NCBI GenBank assembly: GCA_001600615.1
Contig: BCKK01000003.1
Span: forward strand, 1,939,674-2,003,673
Length of the DNA stretch: 64,000 nt
From: Dioszegia crocea
Taxonomy: Eukaryota; Basidiomycota; Tremellomycetes; Tremellales; Bulleribasidiaceae
Direction of reading: 5' to 3'
The notes beneath the pieces were generated by a model. The model was not told where the DNA came from. It saw only the letters and a list, made by a program, of their open reading frames with translations, and did not search any database. Of the stretch, positions 34,643-45,934 are shown in pieces. Position 1 is the stretch's first letter. Every line of letters starts with the position of its first letter. Position numbers and translations under genes: made by a program.

Positions 34643-37600
34643 CTACCCTACGACACATCTACAACATCAGCAATCTGCTCTTATCCAGACTTGATGGAAT
34701 CCCAAACTTACCCGCTCGAGAACCACCAACTTCCCCTAAGACTTTCCACCCAGTGAACAATCAACTTGAGCCTCAATCTCGGACTCCTTATCGGCAACAG
34801 TCTCGCCTTTTCATTCTCGTCAATCGGCATGACCAGTGCCATCCAATATGAGAATTCGGCCGGGTCGGAGGGCATGGTTCCGTATGTGCTATTAAGGCGC
34901 TGGAGGAGCCAAGGTGCTGAGCCATTTCGGAGTTGGTGAATGAAGGAATGACAGACCGCCATGAGTTCCGCGGTGGTGATGGGTTCTGCAGCCTTGGGAG
35001 TCGTCGAAGAGGGATCAAGGAGGGTATGGGGATGACTGTCGGTAGTGGGTGTAGTTGGGTTTTGTTGTAGAGAAGGTGAGAGGAGAGATTGGAATGATGA
35101 AGGATTCATAGCTCCTGGATAGGCCGGATCGGAGGGTGTGGCGGATGGTTGAGGGGGTTGGGAAGCTGCTAGAGATGCTGCATCGCGCACAGCCTCCGCC
35201 TCCAATGCCGACTCTTCTTCAGGTGAGATATCGTCGATTCTAAACATCAGCTGGGCTCTTATGACTCAGGCTGAAAAACTCACTTTTCGATTCGCCCAAC
35301 CGTATACCCATCCAACCCACCCTTCTCCAACAATCTAAACCGCTGCGTTCCAACAGTCTCCACCATACTCCTTCCATCCGGCAACATCTGCACACTCTGA
35401 ATCTCCAACATCGTCCCATAGTCTCCCAGCCCATCACTCCCTCGACTCGGCATAAGCATCCCGAATCGCGGAGACGCGCTCTCGATACATCGCCGAATCA
35501 TAAGTCTATAGCGGGGCTCAAAGACGTGTAGGATGGTCGGCATGCTCGGGAAGGCAAGTGTACAGATGAAGATTGGGGTATCGAGGCGGGCATCACGCTC
35601 GTCTTTTTCGATAGATTCTTGCCGTTCTTGATATTCGGTTGGGAAGGCGGTTTTGACTAAGGTGTCAGCTGGTCTCTTATAGGAAAGGGGATAGCTTACT
35701 GATGGTGAGGAGTACACGATTCACTACGTGGTCTGTAAAGTAGGCGTAGCTGGGTAAATCCTGTCGACACACTGGACACCGGTGCGAGTGGTCTAAACTC
35801 CTACTGAGGCATTTACCGCAGAAAGACTATACCCATCAGCCACAAACGTGAAAAAGGATAGCCAAACTTACATGTTGACAAGGGGTAGTGACAGGTTCGT
35901 ACAACAACAAAGCACACACATCGCACTCCAAAATCCCCATCAACTCCCTCTCGAAGCTAAGCTCGGGTCGTCCGGGTTCGCCTTGCGTGTTCTTACGACG
36001 CTTGGAGATTTTACGCCCTAGTGAACCTGAGCTGCCAGTCTCGGTCACTGCCGAGTTGTCGGAAGCGGCAGGATTGTCAGATTGGGTAGGTGTAGGTTTG
36101 GGCCGATGGGTATTGGATGATGTCGGACGAGGAGGAGTCGAGGATATTGGGAGGGGTAGATCATCAATTGTCGCTGAGCTTAAATCCATGGAGAGACCCG
36201 ATTTGAGCGTGCCCGCGGCGAATGAGGATTCAGCGTGATGATCCACCGAATCATCTCCAGTGTCGAAATGAGCGTGTCGTCCGCCAATCTCCTCCATCCC
36301 TTCCACACCCGCCTTGACCTCATCCCCAACTAAGAGTTGTAAACTCCTATCACGCACTGCCGCTGCGACGTGTTCTGCCTCGTTATGAACATGACCCAAA
36401 CCCTTGACCGCTGCTGAAACCCTTGATGAGAATTGACCAAGGCCCAACTCTCGCATGACAAGAAACATGACCTTGTCAACTGCCGTGTCAAGCAGGGGGG
36501 AGCCCGTCTCGTTCACGGGTGGATCGGGCGAGTATGCAGGTGGGGGATGATGTACGGTCGAAGGGGCAGGTGGGAGTAGAGGTGGTGGAGGTGGATAGTA
36601 CGTAACGCCCGAAGCGAGTGATATCGGCGTTGGAGCGACAGGTACGGGCGCAAGTGAAGCAGATGGAGGCGCCATGAATGCCGTCACTGGGCTAGAGGGT
36701 TCGTGGCCTAGACCACTGGGTATAGCGTACGAGGAATATCGTTTGCAGGTGGGGATGGGACACATGATTCCTGCCCAGAGGGATAACCGCTGGTGTTGCT
36801 GTTGTTGCTGTAGGAGGTGTTGGTCGTGTGGTGGTAGGGTTGAGTAGTTGGGCGGGAGGGGTGCAGGGGCCGGAAGAGAGAGATGTTCGGAGGATAGGGT
36901 GTGGCCGCAGGGTAGGGTGAGAGGGTGGTGGAGTAGTTGGTCGATGCCGGGGGGACATAATGTGCTGTGACTTTAGCGGAGTTTTGATTACAAGGCAAGT
37001 GGAGGGAAGTGAAGGGGATGGAAGGTGAAGATGAATAGGGCATGATGACAAAGACCGATCACAGCTCGTCCCCGTCCATCCTCGATACCACCCATCATCG
37101 GACTAATGGAAAGACAAGATAAGATAGAGAAACATACCATGTCAGAAGCTTCTTCAGCTGACCCAACAATCCCGCTCGCCAGACCCTCTTCCTCTCACTT
37201 TCCCTCGCCGTACCAGCATCAGGTGTCCTTCCTCCACTATCACCCGTACTCCGACTATCTCCAGATCCCTCTGGACTTTCTCCTCCTTGATTACTCGTAC
37301 TTTCACCAACCGTATTTTCCCGATCTGACCTATTGGCCGCTTCTTCCCTCTCTCCACTTGATACTTCTTGCCCATGGGTAGATTCAACACCTTCCATCCT
37401 CTCACCCTCGCCTTCTATATCCGGTTCACCTCCAGCCCGACCTGGACCAGGAGGATCGATAAGCGCCATTTGCGTTCTCAACACCCTCATTCCCGACTGA
37501 TGATTTGGTGGAGGCACCAGATCGGATATTCTCGGTGGGTCCTGGTGGTGATGTGAGGGTGGAGAGCGCGAACCGTCTCTGGACGAGACGGAAAGTGAAG

Positions 37601-38456
37601 ATCGAGGATTGTTCGTTTTTGGGGGTGAAGATCGGGGTCGATGGTGTAGGAGGGGACGGGAAGAAGAGGTGTGAATATTGGTTTGGCGGGGGGAGAGATG
37701 GGTGTTGAGTTTGGGTAAAGATGAGGGCAGGTCAGGACGGAATTGATGGTGCTGAATGTGATCGGTGTGAGATTTCCGTTCGGCAGCTTCAGTATGTATT
37801 CCGCCACTGCTACTGCGCCGATCGAGCGGTCCAGTAGGTTCAGCCGAGTGATGATGCAGTCCCGATCCTGAGGTTGATTCGCCAAAACCCTGGGATATTC
37901 CACTGCCGCCAGCACCCACTGCGTCTCCTGATCCCCTTCTTCTCCTTCCTATAGTCCTCGATCCTGATCCTGAGCCTGAAGCTGACCCGGATCCAGACCC
38001 AGAGCCCGATCCCAATACATCCGTCCCTTCATCATCCGACAACCACCTATTTCCACCTCCGCCACCTCGATGCCTATCGGCGATATGTCGAGGTACTCGA
38101 GCAGTGGGTACCCAGTGTCGTTGTGGCTGAGTCGGGATCGAAGGGGAGGGAGGGGCCGTGGTTGGATTTGTAGAAGCTGATCCACGCCTTGAATTGGAAT
38201 CGGGGTGGGTCATAAATGTCGAAGATGCCGGTTGGGAGGTTGTAGCGGTCGACGAACGAGAACCCGAGGAGGAGGATTTACGACGCATAACAGAATGAGG
38301 ATCGGTATATGTTTGAGAATGATAAGCAGAGGGTGCCCCAACAGGGTGTACATTCACCCGCCGCCGATCGAGAAGATCATCGAGGGATTGCCTGGGGGCT
38401 GATGATCCCCCTGCTGCTTGCCCAGCTGTCGGCGGGGCAGCGCCTGCTCCAGACAT
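34643..38456 (-). CDS. Two-RING, LON-domain protein (LONRF-type E3 ligase)
   Basis: Predicted RING-type ubiquitin ligase with a LON substrate-binding domain. Six exons (38456-37138, 36964-35872, 35826-35700, 35656-35284, 35239-34712, 34658-34643) sum to 3456 nt, 1151 aa. The first 440 residues are low-complexity (Ser/Gly, His, Arg) with a Gly-Ser dipeptide run. A first RING-like finger is created across the first intron: LLTC joined to TLCPPG, then TLPCGHTLSSEHL and CPIPTCKRY. A Pro/Ser-rich linker follows. The second RING is complete: ECDVCALLLYEPVTTPCQH, SFCGKCLSRSLDHSHRCPVC. The LON N-terminal domain follows: FICTLAFPSMPTILHVFEPR, GTMLEIQSVQMLPDGRS, and a helical end with PAEFSYWMALVMPIDENEK. 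This is a common basidiomycete architecture. The long N-terminal exon was joined because phase and zinc ligands both fit. Confidence 0.87.
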
Positions 38457-39401
38457 CGGGAAGACTAGGGGGAGGTGAGATGGGAGTTGATTGTTCTCTC
38501 GATGATCGAGGTGGATATAAGATCGAGGTGGATTGACGTTTCACCTTGGCTGAGAGATGGTGAAACGATGTCTAGTTGTGATGGAGATGGGTAGTGTGTC
38601 CACCTGATGGTTGGTGTTAGTATATATCCGATCGATGAGGTGATTGTAGATGATCGTACCTGATGTAGCCATACCAGATGACCGCGTCCGAGGAATCTAA
38701 GCAAGGTTTGAAGGGATGGCTCCGATTTTATCGAGATCGGCGATTTAGTCAAGATACGTCCTGGAGTAGATATACCGATGTGTACGCCTCTGCAATAGAC
38801 CCCAGTCGATGATGGTCAAAATGCAAGAATGGGATGTACGGAGAATTATACACTGGGGGTGAATAATTTGTTGACGATCGGAGATCGAAGCGAGATGAAG
38901 GTTGGTAGTGTGGTCGAGCTTCTGACGGAAAGTAAGAAATTCCAATCGGGACGTATAGACAAGGACAGATCGGCTGCTCCTCTGTCTACCCAACTACCGT
39001 ATCTGTACGATCCGATGTATGTGTATAGATGATGACAAGATGTTAGACTGCAAGGTCCCTCACGATCGACATCTTTGGCCTGGCCACTTTTACGTCACCT
39101 TGTCTCATCCGGGCCCGAATCCTATCAGCTTCCGACGGAACTGAGAGGTCTCTATTGGGTGGGGTGGCTGGACTATACTGTATGTATACACTATATCTTT
39201 GGGTAGTGTACTCATACTGTCCACCTACAGGCTCACTCTGCCCCTTTCAGATCACTCAGTAGAGCCACACAGAGCCAGATATCACCCAATTTACCACCAA
39301 TTGCCACCGTGACACGCGCCTTTGCACCGCCGCACCGACCACTATTGTCCGAAGCTGAACCCTATCCCTGTCACCCTTTCGTCCAAATAAATTTCATCCA
39401 G
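38457..39401. other. Divergent promoter region
   Basis: Lies between the LONRF-type gene and the penta-EF-hand gene. No gene supported. Confidence 0.5.
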
Positions 39402-41563
39402 ATGTCATACCTCGGTCGACCATCTGCAGGTGATTCTCCATTCGCAATAGGCCAAAAGGCATTCTTCGACACGACGAATCCTCAAGCGCCATCTCAGCGG
39501 AATCCTACGCCGCGTCAACAACAAGGAGGCGTGATGAGTACGCCACAGCCGTATGGAGGTGGGAATGTCAGTGGGGAGGCGAGAAGGAGGTATGAGGAGA
39601 GGTATAATAAGAAGAAGCAGGAAGAGGCGGCGGCTGCGGCAGCGGCGAGTGGGGGAGGGGGTGGACCAGGACCGCAGCAGCAACAACAACAGCGACCCCC
39701 ACCTCAACAGCATCAACCCTCCTTTGGACCTGGACCAGGTCAACCTCAGGGTCAAATGCAGCATCAGCAGTCATTCGGTCCTGGTCCTGTACCCCCTGGC
39801 GGATACCCTCATTCCCCTCAGCCCCAACAGCAATTTACCCAACCCCAACAGCCTCATCCTCAAGCCCCACCCGCCTGGTCAGGATACTCATCCAACTCTC
39901 CTCAGCCTAACCAGTCGCAATTCTCTCAATCCCCTCACTCAACCCACGGGTCTCTTCAGCCGCAACACCAACCGAGTCGGTCCAGCTTTGATCAGGGCCG
40001 ATCGCAGAGTCCGTATGATAGGCCGATGCAGTCGCCGCCGATCCAGCAGGGGCAGCAGCGTTGGTCTCAGCAGTCGGGTCAGGCCCAGCAGCCGGCTCAA
40101 GGTGGTCCGCAGTGGAGCCAGAAGGCTGCTCCGCCGCCTCCGCAAGATTTCAGGGGTAGGCCAGGGTCGGCGCAGAGTCATTATTCGGGACAGCAGCAGG
40201 GGCAGCAAGGCCAGGGGCAGGGGCAAGGACCGAGTAGTCAGGGACACTCGCAAGCGGCGTCGATCGTTCAAGGGGATCAAGGTGATGAGGAATTGCGAAT
40301 GATGTGAGTTTATTGGAGTTGAGGCCAGGAAGAGCGCCATCATGCTCCGTCAAAGACATATGCTGACTCTCAGGTTCGAGCAATTCGACTCGTCCCGCTC
40401 GGGTCAACTACACTCATACGATCTGCAGCGCCTCTTGGCGAAGGATAGCCTGATGGAGGATCCGAGAGAAGACGCAGTGAAGATGTTGATGAGTGAGTTG
40501 GCCATGTCTACTTGGAGCGATTGCGCGGATTTGAGATTGGGCTTGGCTGATCCAGTAGACATCTTCGACACGGACCGTAGTGGGAGTATCAACCCTATGG
40601 AGTTTGAGGGACTGTATCGGTACATCCAGGTATGTCTTGGGAACTCACTATCCACTTTGCGATTCCTCTCTTTCGGCCAACCACGATGCGCTATTCTCCA
40701 TCCCTCGATTCACATTCTGCTTCCTACACCTCTTGTTCCATTTTTCATCCCTCTCACTCTGTCTTTCTTCCAAGAAGCAAGATTTGCCTTTACTTCATTC
40801 TGGCAGATCCTGCTCCCGGCTGTGACTCTGCTCGTCATGAGCTAGCATCAATATCCCTTCTATATCCCTTTCTATTATCTGAACTCCTCGCAACTGGATA
40901 GACACTGCTGTCAATCTTGACAATCCTTCTCCCCTATTCAACCTTTCAACTTCAACTCCAGTCTCAATCTCTCATTCCCTAAGTTACCCTCACTGACAAC
41001 CAGGACTGGCACGGTATTTTCCAGCGATTCGACCGTGACGCCTCCGGCCTTATCGACCGGAAAGAGCTACACCAAGCACTACTAGGCTTCGGCTTCTCTC
41101 TCCCTGCCGAAATGGTCCGCAAGCTCGAAAAGCGATTCGCACCCCCGCCTAAGCTATTGCCTGGTGGTCAAGTGGTGCCGAGAAAAGGAATCAGCTTTGA
41201 TCGGTTCTTGATGGCTTGTGTTACGGTTAAGCATTATACCGAGGGGTTCAGAAAGTGAGTTTGGGTTTGGGTCGGGTCTGAGTTGGGGGAGTTGGGCAGT
41301 TAGGGGAAACCTGGAGTTTGGGAAGGTCTGCATTTGGCAGAGGAGAGCATCGCCGGGGTGGTCAGAGTGGGAGTAATCGAGAAGATGTCGACGTGCCGGA
41401 ATATCCAAAAGGGAACTAGGCTGATCCACCCAGGCTCGACCCGAACAACACTGGAAAAATCACGGTGGATTACAATTTATTCGTGAGTCTGAATACGCCA
41501 GCCTTTGTCTTTCATGTGTATAGCTAACCCACTCAGATGGAGATGGTGCTGGATGCCCCCTAG
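39402..41563 (+). CDS. PEF1: Penta-EF-hand calcium-binding protein (ALG-2/peflin type)
   Basis: Calcium sensor of the PEF family, which binds ESCRT/COPII and membrane-repair partners. Exons 39402-40303, 40374-40492, 40559-40629, 41004-41254, 41434-41482 and 41537-41563 sum to 1419 nt, 472 aa. The N-terminal 300 residues are Gln/Pro/Gly/Ser-rich, far longer than the Gly/Pro-rich tail of animal ALG-2 but usual in fungal Pef1. EF loops follow: FDSSRSGQLHSYDL, FDTDRSGSINPMEF, FDRDASGLIDRKEL, and a degenerate LDPNNTGKITVDYN. The first three keep D at position 1, G at 6 and an acidic or usable residue at 12; the last domain would pair in a dimer. The last exon is 27 nt. Intron 3 (374 nt) is unusually long. 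Confidence 0.9.
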
Positions 41564-42119
41564 GCCAGGATTTGATGGAGACATTGGAATGGGTCAATTG
41601 TGGAATATTATCGGAGTCGCTTGATTACTTGATGGATAGTAACGACAGAGACGTATCGACCTCTACGCAGGATAGCATACCATACTGTAGAGGGCTGTAG
41701 AAGGAGAGGCTTTCCTCATCCGCTGTCATATGAGCTCATTTGATGTGTCATTTGGCAGCTCAACTTGATCATGCACACCTGACGTTACTGATGCTAGATA
41801 TGGACACTGATCCGCGCTGATGTTGATATTAATGACCCAACCCAGTACTGTTCGTCCTCTCATCATATAAGACAGACTCCATACATCAGATTATTCGACA
41901 TGTACGCCTGCAAACACCTCGTGCCCTTAAAATACTGCCTGCGCACAACCGCACCCAAAATGGCTACCTAGACCCCACAGTCCCATCGCTACCTGTCCCC
42001 TAAAGTCCCATGTCGCCTTCATTGCTCATCCACATCTACAGGCATCAGCGATACTCTATACAACAGAATCAACTCAAATCCACACGCTGGGGAAAGACTC
42101 ACATACATTATACTACCGC
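41564..42119. other. Intergenic, convergent 3' ends
   Basis: No gene recognised. Confidence 0.5.
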
Positions 42120-42443
42120 CTAAGCCGCCGTGAGTCGACAGGTGCTAGTCACACCAGTCCTATCCCCTACATTAGCCCCGCAGTGGTAGGGCTGACAGCA
42201 TTGGCTGTTGGAATAGCACTTTGCGCCACCTCTCAGGCATCCCCCAAAATAACCCTCTAACGCCACGGGGAGGGACGATGGTTCGGCCCGGACGACATGT
42301 CCATTGGCACGATTTTCGATTTGGGCCCGGGTAGCTTGACGCTGTACAACCTCGGCTGGGCCTGAGTTGGGGATAGGCTTAGTTGCGGCAAGGGAGGAAG
42401 AGAGGGTGAGGGTGAGGAGGGTGAAGAGGGCGAAGAGGCGCAT
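42120..42443 (-). CDS. Secreted knottin-like cysteine-rich protein
   Basis: Single-exon gene of 107 aa. MRLFALFTLLTLTLSSSLAA is a signal peptide, followed by a pro-like region with QRQ and NRANGHVVRAE. The C-terminal 42 residues hold six cysteines in the order C-x6-C-x5-C-C-x4-C-x12-C, the spacing pattern of inhibitor-cystine-knot peptides (core CYSNSQCCQPYHCG). Such folds serve as protease inhibitors, effectors, or defence or signalling peptides in many organisms; none of these roles can be assigned from sequence alone. The start at 42443 gives the full signal peptide. No close named family recognised. Confidence 0.75.
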   Translation of the reverse strand: MRLFALFTLLTLTLSSSLAATKPIPNSGPAEVVQRQATRAQIENRANGHVVRAEPSSLPVALEGYFGGCLRGGAKCYSNSQCCQPYHCGANVGDRTGVTSTCRLTAA

Positions 42444-43661
42444 TTTGTAGGTGAGCAGGCTGTCGGTCAGCGCTAAACCTGTTGACTGGGGCGATCTCGA
42501 CTTACGGGAGGTGGGAGGTCTGATGGCGTTGGCCTAGTTGCATGTCTTTCGAGCTATAGGAAGCGGGGCCAGATGTAAATTTCGAAAGTCTGTAGGCAGA
42601 GACATGGGAGGAGTGAGAGCATGGAAAATCCTGATACCTCCAGATATAAGACCCGAGCTCATGGGGATCTCCTCTCAGTGCGTGTATATCTATGAAGCCA
42701 CCGAGATCTATGAAGCCACCGGGCTCTGAACCTGTCGCTGCATGGTATGTACAGCTGCAGCATGCTGACATGAGGGATCCAGGGTGGGGGAAGTATGTAC
42801 GTAATGCCGGGTGAAACAGGCCCCGGATTTCTTAGCTCAGGGTAAGGGTTTACCCCGGAGTGTTGTTTGTTTGCTTTGTTTACCTTGTTGTCTCTGCCGA
42901 TCATCTCATCTCATCTCATCTCATCTCATCTCATCTCAATCTATCGGTAACTTACATCTATCTACTATCTAGCTACTGTTCACCCAGAAGCACCCGTCAA
43001 AGTCTACACACGCTCTTTTGCCCGACACGACACTCGTTTCGCCCTTCGACCCCCGCCTTTTGACGCGTCGGAAAGGCACCCTTTGCCTCGTCTGACCCCG
43101 TTTCATCTTGGTTACAGCCTTTCCTAGCGCGCACATCCTATACCTGTATGTTCGCAATAGCTCTCAAGGAAGCCAAGCTTCGCTCATACCTTACAGCTGC
43201 ATACTGTCCGACTCGACGTGAATTGTATCGATATCTTCAATCGGGATTATTCACTTCCCGCAATTTTGCCAGAGGACAGTGGCAATTTCCATTGATTTTA
43301 TCTAATACTGTGAGTCAGGTATCCCTTTCGCTCGGCCGGATATGGGTCAAAGGGGATCGGAGAGGGAATTGAAAGGAGTATAAGGGCGGAGAGGTATCAA
43401 TGGCGCGGACAGCTTGATGCTCCTTGGTTGATAAATCCCCTTGAGGGTCAGGGGTGTACAGAGGGCATGAGATACCTTTGGTGGTTAGTGGCGATGTGAG
43501 GCGAGAGGAATGGATAAGCAAGCGAGATGGAGAGCTGGGTTGTTGATGCCTTTCCTCTGGCTCACTCGGACTTTGCAATCGCTTCGCTGCTATTCAAACC
43601 AAAATCAGAGATTACTGGCTGACACTACTCTTCCTTCTTTCGTCCTACCTACCACCTCACA
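42444..43661. other. 1.2-kb intergenic region with simple repeats
   Basis: Contains a 15-bp direct repeat (TCTATGAAGCCACCG, near 42689-42720) and the pentamer array listed next. It should hold the promoters of both divergent genes. No gene supported. Confidence 0.5.
42901..42938. repeat. (TCATC)n pentanucleotide array, about 7.5 units
   Basis: Perfect tandem pentamers in the divergent promoter between the knottin-like and Fus1-like genes. Confidence 0.95.
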
Positions 43662-45436
43662 ATGTCCATCATTGACCCCATCCTACCTCTTCTCGACCCT
43701 ATCCGACCCCCTCGGCCCGACCCAATAGACGACCCAGAACCGGGTAAATCATCCAGTATGGCGGCTATCCCCACCACCCCTCCGGTAATCGCGCCTACTC
43801 AAGCGCCAACCAGTCGAGCAACTACCGCTCCTGTTGTCGCTACTACTCCACCACCAGTAGCAACTACACGTGAGCCCTATTCTTCAAGCTTGACCAGAAC
43901 CCAACTGACAACTCCAGCACCACCCGTGGCAACTACTGCTCCGACAACTCCACCGGTCGTAGCCAGCTCGTCAACAACCACCGTCGCTCCAGTCGTACCT
44001 ACCACTGCTGCCAGCTCCTCAGTGACCACTTCCGCTCCGCCTACATCCTCCGCTGCACCCACATCTTCAATCGCGCCAACTACCTCATCCCCCTCTGCAG
44101 CAGCCACTACCAGCTCTGCAGCCCCCACAACAACAATCTTCCAAACCGTCTCAAGGCCTAGTCTGAATACCAGCGTCGTCCCCAGTTCGAGAACTAGCGC
44201 AGCGGCGGCATCGAGCACTGGAGAGGGCAAGGGTGGAGTTGGGGGAAGCGGTCTGGCTATTGGTGCTGTAGGTTTTTCGAGAATTGAGATGGGTCGTTGC
44301 TGATAATTTTAGCTGGTCGGTATTATTATTGGCGGTATAGCGGCCATCGCTCTTGTCGCTTTCCTCGTCACTCACTCTATGCGCAAGAAGGCCCGATCTA
44401 GGCGCACGGCCAATAGGAGTAGCATGTTTGAGCCTTGGCCTGCACCCGCTCCAGTCGCGCTTGAGGATGAGCCATACGAGAAGAGTCGGGTATGTTTTAT
44501 TCTCTCATAGCCTATCATCTATCTCTACCTACCCCGACTATCATTCCTGCTCTTCTCCGTCTTTCCGACCTGTTTCTATCCTACTTCTCCCCAAAACTGC
44601 TCCATCCTATTTCGACCGATCTTAGCTAATTCCTCAGTACGACGCCCCTTCCCAATCCTACGCGATGCAAGACCAATCCTACGATCCCTACACCAACGCT
44701 CAGCAGCAAGCCTATCACAACGAAGCTCAGCCCCTCGCCAACTACCCAGGCGCCAACGGTGTCGGTGGACAGCCCGGCTACCCAGGCGGACCCGATCCCT
44801 CGTACAACTACGCACCCGAGTACGGTGTCGGTGGCGAGTACCCACCACAGGGCCAGGGCTACCCTCCTGCGTCCTCTGGAGAATATGGCGGTGCGGCTTA
44901 TGGCGGAGCGGGTGTCGGAGCTGGGATGGCAGCTGCGGCTGGCGTTGGGGCCGGTGCACTTGCTGTAGGCGCTATGAGTGGTGGAGGGTCACATGATGGA
45001 CATGCCAACCCTGTTACTGGTTTGGTCGATGGGAGTATGGTTCGAGTGGCTGTTGGCTTTGTAAGGACCTTGGAGGATGAGCTTGGTAAGTTTCGACACG
45101 GTATCCCCTCCGCGTCTTTAACCCACTACGCCTCTTTCTTCTCGATTGAACTGCGCTGACCCTTCAGCCATCACACCGGACCAACAACTCTTCCTACACA
45201 ACCAGTATGACGACGGCTGGAGTCTATGTGAAGATCAGAATCAGAATCGGGGAGTTGTACCCGTATCTTGCCTCGTCCCATGGACTGAACAACCCTCCGG
45301 CGACCACCTCGCTCCTGGATCAAACATGCCCCGCTCCAACACTGCCGAAAGCCTCACGGGCGGGACAAGACGGTCAAGTCTGTACAATGCACAGACGGGC
45401 GGGCAGCAGCGGATGAGCCAGCATGGGGTGTACTAA
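43662..45436 (+). CDS. Fus1-like Ser/Thr-rich, single-TM, SH3 protein
   Basis: Plasma-membrane scaffold by architecture. Exons 43662-43869, 43918-44267, 44313-44489, 44638-45085 and 45168-45436 sum to 1452 nt, 483 aa. The outer part is a Ser/Thr/Pro/Ala mucin-like region, a target for O-mannosylation. A transmembrane helix follows (LVGIIIGGIAAIALVAFLV), then a basic stop-transfer MRKKARSRR. The cytosolic part is Gly/Tyr/Pro-rich, then an SH3 domain: VRVAVGFVRTLEDEL, LFLHNQYDDGWSLCED, RGVVPVSCL. This layout is that of yeast Fus1, which acts in cell fusion, and of related polarity sensors. No signal peptide is seen, as in Fus1. The first intron (43870-43917) is 48 nt and open, so its retention adds 16 residues without a shift. 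Role inferred from layout only. Confidence 0.78.
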
Positions 45437-45934
45437 GTGGGAATCAGGGAGTGGACGGGGGTGGACATGGCGCGAGGGGCATTGGTGACGAGAGCAGGAG
45501 GGGGGAGATGGACTTGTGTTTGAAGAGCAGGATATGGGCTAGGTGGGATGACGGACTGAACGCGAGGGGTAGAGCCGGGGTGTGAATGCAAATCCAACAT
45601 TTTTGCCCTCTCCTTTTTCATCTACCCTCGTCCTGCTCTTGATTTTCGACTCTCTTCGTATTTAGTATTAGCTCGTAGTGATGCGACTTTGTTTCAATGA
45701 TACTGGATTCAGTGATACTGGATGATGTCAGTCATGACCCATGCGGACACTGGCTGTGATGAGTCACCCGAGAAGAGTGCTACATAATTTGGCTGCATGA
45801 GCCATCCCATCGAGCCTGATGTTGGATACCCTCGAGAAGCGACATGACCTATCCAAATGCATATTACTCGTACTTAGCATCCACATAATCCATCTCCGCC
45901 TCAAATACCTAAATACTGCCCAGCCTAAACCCTA
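45437..45934. other. Intergenic, convergent 3' ends
   Basis: No gene seen; a short GATACTGGAT direct repeat lies near 45700. Confidence 0.5.

Noticed and set aside
36708..37043. Ser/Thr/Pro-rich open frame starting MPYSSSPS on the minus strand, as a separate N-terminus for the LON protein
   Set aside because: It is out of frame with the RING exon. Splicing from 37138 to 36964 gives zinc ligands and a correct phase, so this frame is a shadow.
39553..40302. Long Arg-rich frame overlapping the first PEF exon
   Set aside because: Shadow of the Gln/Pro-rich coding frame; it has no domain and cannot be joined to the EF-hand exons.
43877..44230. Antisense Val/Ala/Glu-rich frame opposite the Fus1-like gene
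   Set aside because: Complement of the Ser/Thr/Ala-rich repeats; low-complexity shadow.
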